Source: Candidatus Eiseniibacteriota bacterium
GTDB taxonomy: Bacteria > Eisenbacteria > RBG-16-71-46
Reading direction: 5' to 3'
DNA: 33,701 bases
NCBI GenBank assembly: GCA_016178725.1
Contig: JACOSV010000023.1
Coordinates: 1 to 33,701 of the forward strand
Shown here one piece after another: positions 30,969 to 33,701 of this stretch; the stretch's first letter is position 1; every line of letters starts with the position of its first letter. Position numbers and translations under genes: made by a program. The notes below the pieces were generated by a model, which worked only from the letters and a program-made list of their open reading frames with translations, made no database searches and was not told the DNA's origin.

Positions 30969-31210
30969 GTCTCGACGCCTTTGGTCTGCCACAGGAGCGA
31001 GGCGGGGATGAGACCGCAATAGCCCGAAACCAGCAGGATCGGAGCCAGTGTGATGGACCCGTGGCCAAGGGCGATGTAGCCGGCGATAAGGGCAGCCACG
31101 CCCAATCCCAGCAACACCGTGTTGGCCGACCCCCACGAGAAGCCGATCTCCGTTTCCGGAAGCCGGCGGGGGGTCCGGGGCCGTTTGGCTGCGGGCTTTG
31201 CGGTGCTCAT
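30959..31210 (-). CDS. small two-helix membrane protein, DUF3098-like
   Basis: The 83-residue protein has a basic N-terminus ('AKPAAKRPRTPRRLPE') and two membrane helices ('NTVLLGLGVAALIAGYIAL' and 'ITLAPILLVSGYCGLIPASL'). The first-helix/loop/'ITLAPILL' pattern resembles DUF3098 proteins common in Bacteroidota and relatives, whose function is unknown. The ATG at 31210 is supported by AGGAGG a few bases upstream; a longer reading in this frame has no such site. The stop codon TAG falls inside the 5' end of tRNA-Val on the same strand. If both are on one transcript, RNase P cleavage would cut the mRNA before its stop codon. Confidence 0.7.
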   Translation of the reverse strand: MSTAKPAAKRPRTPRRLPETEIGFSWGSANTVLLGLGVAALIAGYIALGHGSITLAPILLVSGYCGLIPASLLWQTKGVETGE

Positions 31211-31427
31211 CTCTCCTCCTCGTCCCATGTGGCGGAAGCACAAAAGCCGACGCTCTCGGATCGAGCTTCGACTATCTCGACCGAGACCACCGGCTCTCCC
31301 GTGCTCGAGGCCCGGGGGCACGACGGTCCCAGCGAGGATCGCAATGTGCCGCCGCCTCCGAAGGGGCGCGAAGGCTTATACCCTCGGACTGCGGCGGGCG
31401 GTTCCCGCTTTCGCAGGCGGCCGACGC

Positions 31428-32315
31428 TCAAGCCTTCTTCGGCAACCCGGAGTTCAGGCTGCCTGAACGAAAGCCCTGGAGGTCCACCGATACGAAGCGA
31501 TATCCCAGCGCCTCGAGCCCCGCGGTCACGCGCTCGCGGACGGCGGGCTCGAGCAGGCGCGGCAGGTCGGCGAGCGGCACCTCGATCCGCGCCAGATCGC
31601 CGTGATGGCGGACGCGCAGCTCGCGGAACCCTTCCGCCCGCACGATCTCCTCGGCGCGCTCGACCGCTTTCAGATTTTCGCGCGTGATCTCGGTGCCGTA
31701 TGGGATGCGCGAGGCGAGGCAGGGCGAGGCCGGCTTGTCGAAACTCTCGAGCCCGAAGAACGCGGCGACCGCCCGCACGTCCGCCTTGGTGAATCCCATC
31801 TCGGCGAGCGGCGAGCGCACGTGGCGCTCGGCCGCGGCGCGGCGCCCGGGGCGCCAGTCGGTCAGGTCCTCGATGATCGTGCCGTCGAGGATCGCGGTTG
31901 CGCCAAGGCGGGCCGCGACGGAATCGAGTTGCCGGTAGAGCTCGCGCTTGCAGTGGTAGCAGCGGTCGGCCGGGTTCGAGCGGAAGTTGGGATCGGCGAG
32001 CTCGCCCGTGGTCACGACCTCGACCTGCGCGCCGAACCGCGCCGCCTGCTGAAGCGCCAGCGTCAGCTCGCGCTCGGCGTACGAGTCGGAGCGGCCGATC
32101 ACGCCGCGCGCGTCGGCGCCGAGCACGTCGTGCGCGACGCGCAGCACGACGCTCGAATCCACGCCGCCCGAGTAGGCGACCACGACCGCGCGCAGCGACT
32201 GGATCAGCCGGCGCAGGCGCTCGAGGCGTTCCTGCCACGTGAGATCGGGGAACGGCCGCGGCGCGGGCTCGGCGATCTGCAGCACGCGATCGGAGACGAG
32301 GGGCAGGGTGCTCAT
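31428..32315 (-). CDS. larE: LarE-type ATP-dependent sacrificial sulfur transferase
   Basis: The 295-residue PP-loop enzyme carries 'AYSGGVDSSV' (~47-56) for adenylation, 'DRCYHCKREL' with a CxxC (Cys119, Cys122), and 'KPASPCLASRIPYG' with the conserved cysteine (Cys199) that donates sulfur in LarE. LarE thiolates the nicotinic-acid-derived precursor of the nickel-pincer (NPN) cofactor of lactate racemase and related enzymes. In some family members several cysteines hold a [4Fe-4S] cluster; whether the CxxC does so here is open. No larA, larB or larC lies in the window, so the cofactor pathway must be completed elsewhere. The ATG at 32315 is the first in frame and gives normal length. Confidence 0.9.
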   Translation of the reverse strand: MSTLPLVSDRVLQIAEPAPRPFPDLTWQERLERLRRLIQSLRAVVVAYSGGVDSSVVLRVAHDVLGADARGVIGRSDSYAERELTLALQQAARFGAQVEVVTTGELADPNFRSNPADRCYHCKRELYRQLDSVAARLGATAILDGTIIEDLTDWRPGRRAAAERHVRSPLAEMGFTKADVRAVAAFFGLESFDKPASPCLASRIPYGTEITRENLKAVERAEEIVRAEGFRELRVRHHGDLARIEVPLADLPRLLEPAVRERVTAGLEALGYRFVSVDLQGFRSGSLNSGLPKKA

Positions 32316-32384
32316 CGGGGCGGAAAGATTAGCACAGCGGCCCGCGCGGGCCGGGGCGGCGGGGCGGCTGGACGGGGCCTGACG

Positions 32385-33620
32385 CTACGGCGTGCGGTGC
32401 GGCGCGCGCGCGGTCGTGTCGGCGCGCGGCTTGGGAGCCGGCTTACCCGCCTTCGGCTCGCCCTTGCCCGCCGTCTTCGGCTCGCCCTTGCCCGCCGTCT
32501 TCGGCTCGCTCTTCCCCGCCGCCTTCGGCTCGCTCTTCGCCGCCTTCGCTGCGTGCGTCGCGGTCGTGTCGAGGTGCGCCATCAGCGGCGGCGCCTCGTC
32601 CTCCTCGTCGGGCGCGCGCACGCGGCGGATGTTCGCGAGATGCTGCTTGTACGTCTCGGCGAACACGTGATGCCCGCGGCCGTCGGCGACGAAGTAGAGA
32701 TCCTTGAAAGTCACCGGCAGCGGATCGATCACCGCGGCGATCGAGGCGCGGCCGGGATTGCAGATCGGCCCGGGCGGCAGGCCCTCGTAGAGGTAGGTGT
32801 TGAACGGCGACGAGATCCGGAGCTGCCGCAGCGACAGCCGCGTGAGCGGGCCGCTGCCGAGCGCGTAGCCCACGGTCGGGTCGGCCTGCAGCCGCATGCC
32901 CTGCTGGAGCCGGTTGAGATAGACGCGCGCGATGCGCGGGCGGTCCTCGTTGACCTGCGCCTCGGCCTCGACGATCGAGGCGAGCGTCAGCACCTGATGC
33001 AGCGAGAGCCCGAGCGGCAGCGAGTCGCGCCCCGCCGCCGCGCGCAGCAGCTGGTCGATGGTGCGCCGCGCCATGGTGCGGAACGCGACCTCGGGCGCGG
33101 TGCCGGGCAGGAACTCGTACGACTCGGGCGCGAGGTAGCCCTCGATCGAGGGCGCGCTGATGCCGAGCGAATCGAGGAACGCGCGGTCGTGCGCGAGCGA
33201 ATCGAACTCCGCGATCGGCACGCCGAGATGATTCGAGAGCAGCAGGCTCACCTCCTGCGTCGTGAGCCCTTCGGGGATCGTGACCAGGTTGAGCCCGCTC
33301 ATGCCGCGCGCCAGCGCGCGCAGCAGCGCCGGCACGGTGGTGCCGAGCTTGAACGAGTACTCGCCGGCGCGGATGCTGCGGTCGAGCTGCATCGCGCGCG
33401 CGAGCACGAGGAACCCGAGCGTCCCGTGCAGCAGCCCGACGCGCTGCAGCTCGTCGGCGACGCGCCGCAGCGTCTCGCCGCGCTGGATCAGGATCACGCG
33501 CCGCTCGCCGGTCGGGAACAGTCCCGCGGGCACGAACAGATCGGCCGCGACGGCGAGGCCGGCGGCGATCAACAGGAGCAGCGCCCAGCGGCTGGGACGG
33601 AACGTGCGACGGCGGGTCAT
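32385..33620 (-). CDS. mltG: endolytic murein transglycosylase MltG
   Basis: The 411-residue protein has one N-terminal membrane helix ('WALLLLIAAGLAVAADLFV'), a LysM-like segment ('ILIQRGETLRRVADEL') and the YceG/MltG domain. Landmarks are 'TIPEGLT' (~114), 'IEGYLAPESYEF' (~159), 'LASIVEAEAQ' with the catalytic Glu (~218), 'LQADPTVGYALG' (~244) and 'SPFNTYLYEGLPPGPICNPG' (~271). MltG cleaves nascent glycan strands at the inner membrane and sets their length. After the domain (~335 on) a ~75-residue tail rich in Lys, Pro and Ala contains repeated 'KGEPKTAG' units, unusual for the family. Its upstream neighbour on the same strand appears to be ruvX, a common gene order. Confidence 0.95.
   Translation of the reverse strand: MTRRRTFRPSRWALLLLIAAGLAVAADLFVPAGLFPTGERRVILIQRGETLRRVADELQRVGLLHGTLGFLVLARAMQLDRSIRAGEYSFKLGTTVPALLRALARGMSGLNLVTIPEGLTTQEVSLLLSNHLGVPIAEFDSLAHDRAFLDSLGISAPSIEGYLAPESYEFLPGTAPEVAFRTMARRTIDQLLRAAAGRDSLPLGLSLHQVLTLASIVEAEAQVNEDRPRIARVYLNRLQQGMRLQADPTVGYALGSGPLTRLSLRQLRISSPFNTYLYEGLPPGPICNPGRASIAAVIDPLPVTFKDLYFVADGRGHHVFAETYKQHLANIRRVRAPDEEDEAPPLMAHLDTTATHAAKAAKSEPKAAGKSEPKTAGKGEPKTAGKGEPKAGKPAPKPRADTTARAPHRTP
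32451..32541. repeat. short tandem repeats encoding the MltG C-terminal tail
   Basis: A 24-base unit beginning CTTCGGCTCGCCCTTGCCCG occurs twice almost exactly and then in two decayed copies. Being a multiple of three, it encodes 'AGKGEPKT'-like units. The tail would be basic, flexible and periplasmic. Confidence 0.7.
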
Positions 33621-33651
33621 GGTGATGGGTTATCGGCCGGTCGGCGCGGCC

Positions 33652-33701
33652 CTATTGCTGATCTCGCCGCGCCGCGAGCCGCATGAGGTAGGACTCGAGC
33701 A
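33652..33701 (-). CDS. C-terminus of an upstream gene, probably ruvX/yqgF (partial)
   Basis: The minus strand reads through the window edge in a frame that ends 'LESYLMRLAARRDQQ' and TAG, 31 bases before the mltG start. The 'LESYL' segment resembles the last helix of the Holliday-junction-resolvase-like RuvX (YqgF), which often precedes mltG. With only 15 residues visible, the name rests mainly on gene order. Confidence 0.45.
   Translation of the reverse strand, partial: LESYLMRLAARRDQQ

Overview
The window is GC-rich (roughly 70% by eye), densely coded bacterial chromosome. It carries a C25 (gingipain-like) peptidase ending in a FlgD/type-9-secretion-like Ig domain, an EF-hand/dockerin-type secreted protein, SurA-like foldases and a small membrane protein resembling DUF3098. 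That combination suggests an FCB-group lineage such as Candidatus Eisenbacteria or a neighbour. This is an inference from gene content; no marker gene in the window settles it.

Layout. 1-705: a PadR-type regulator behind a perfect inverted repeat. 706-4009 (-): an operon of a secreted Cys-rich protein, an SGNH-fold acyl-transfer protein and an MBOAT acyltransferase. 4083-9667 (+): five overlapping genes, namely a SpoIIE/RsbU-type phosphatase, a nucleoside-type ABC importer (ATPase and two permeases) and purine nucleoside phosphorylase. 9690-10373 (-): a VapBC toxin-antitoxin pair with a well-resolved promoter and operator. 10430-12315 (+): an ABC-2 exporter. 12381-15293: two convergent GT-C-type membrane glycosyltransferases. 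15289-21674 (-): a HEAT-repeat/cyclophilin lipoprotein and the C25 peptidase. 21773-26043: two SurA-like proteins flanking a second Cys-rich secreted protein. 26253-27935: an AT-richer membrane protein. 28042-30555 (-): a divergent family member, a third Cys-rich secreted protein and a dockerin-like protein. 30893-33701 (-): tRNA-Val, a small membrane protein, larE, mltG and the tail of what is probably ruvX.

The strongest new signal is a paralogous family of secreted, cysteine-rich proteins (3254-4009, 23181-23987, 29003-29728, with a divergent relative at 28042-28869). The three core members share N-terminal, central and C-terminal blocks and all end at the same residues, WG-x-(I/L)-KSLYR-stop. 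One is translationally coupled to the SGNH/MBOAT pair, so acylation or surface presentation is a testable link.

A second recurring signal is a promoter type, TTGAC(A/C/G)-N18-TANANT, seen upstream of four transcription units. At least two of these would give nearly leaderless mRNAs. Several coupled genes also appear to start at non-AUG codons (CTG, ATT, possibly ATC). Gene functions are read from motifs only; no database search was possible.
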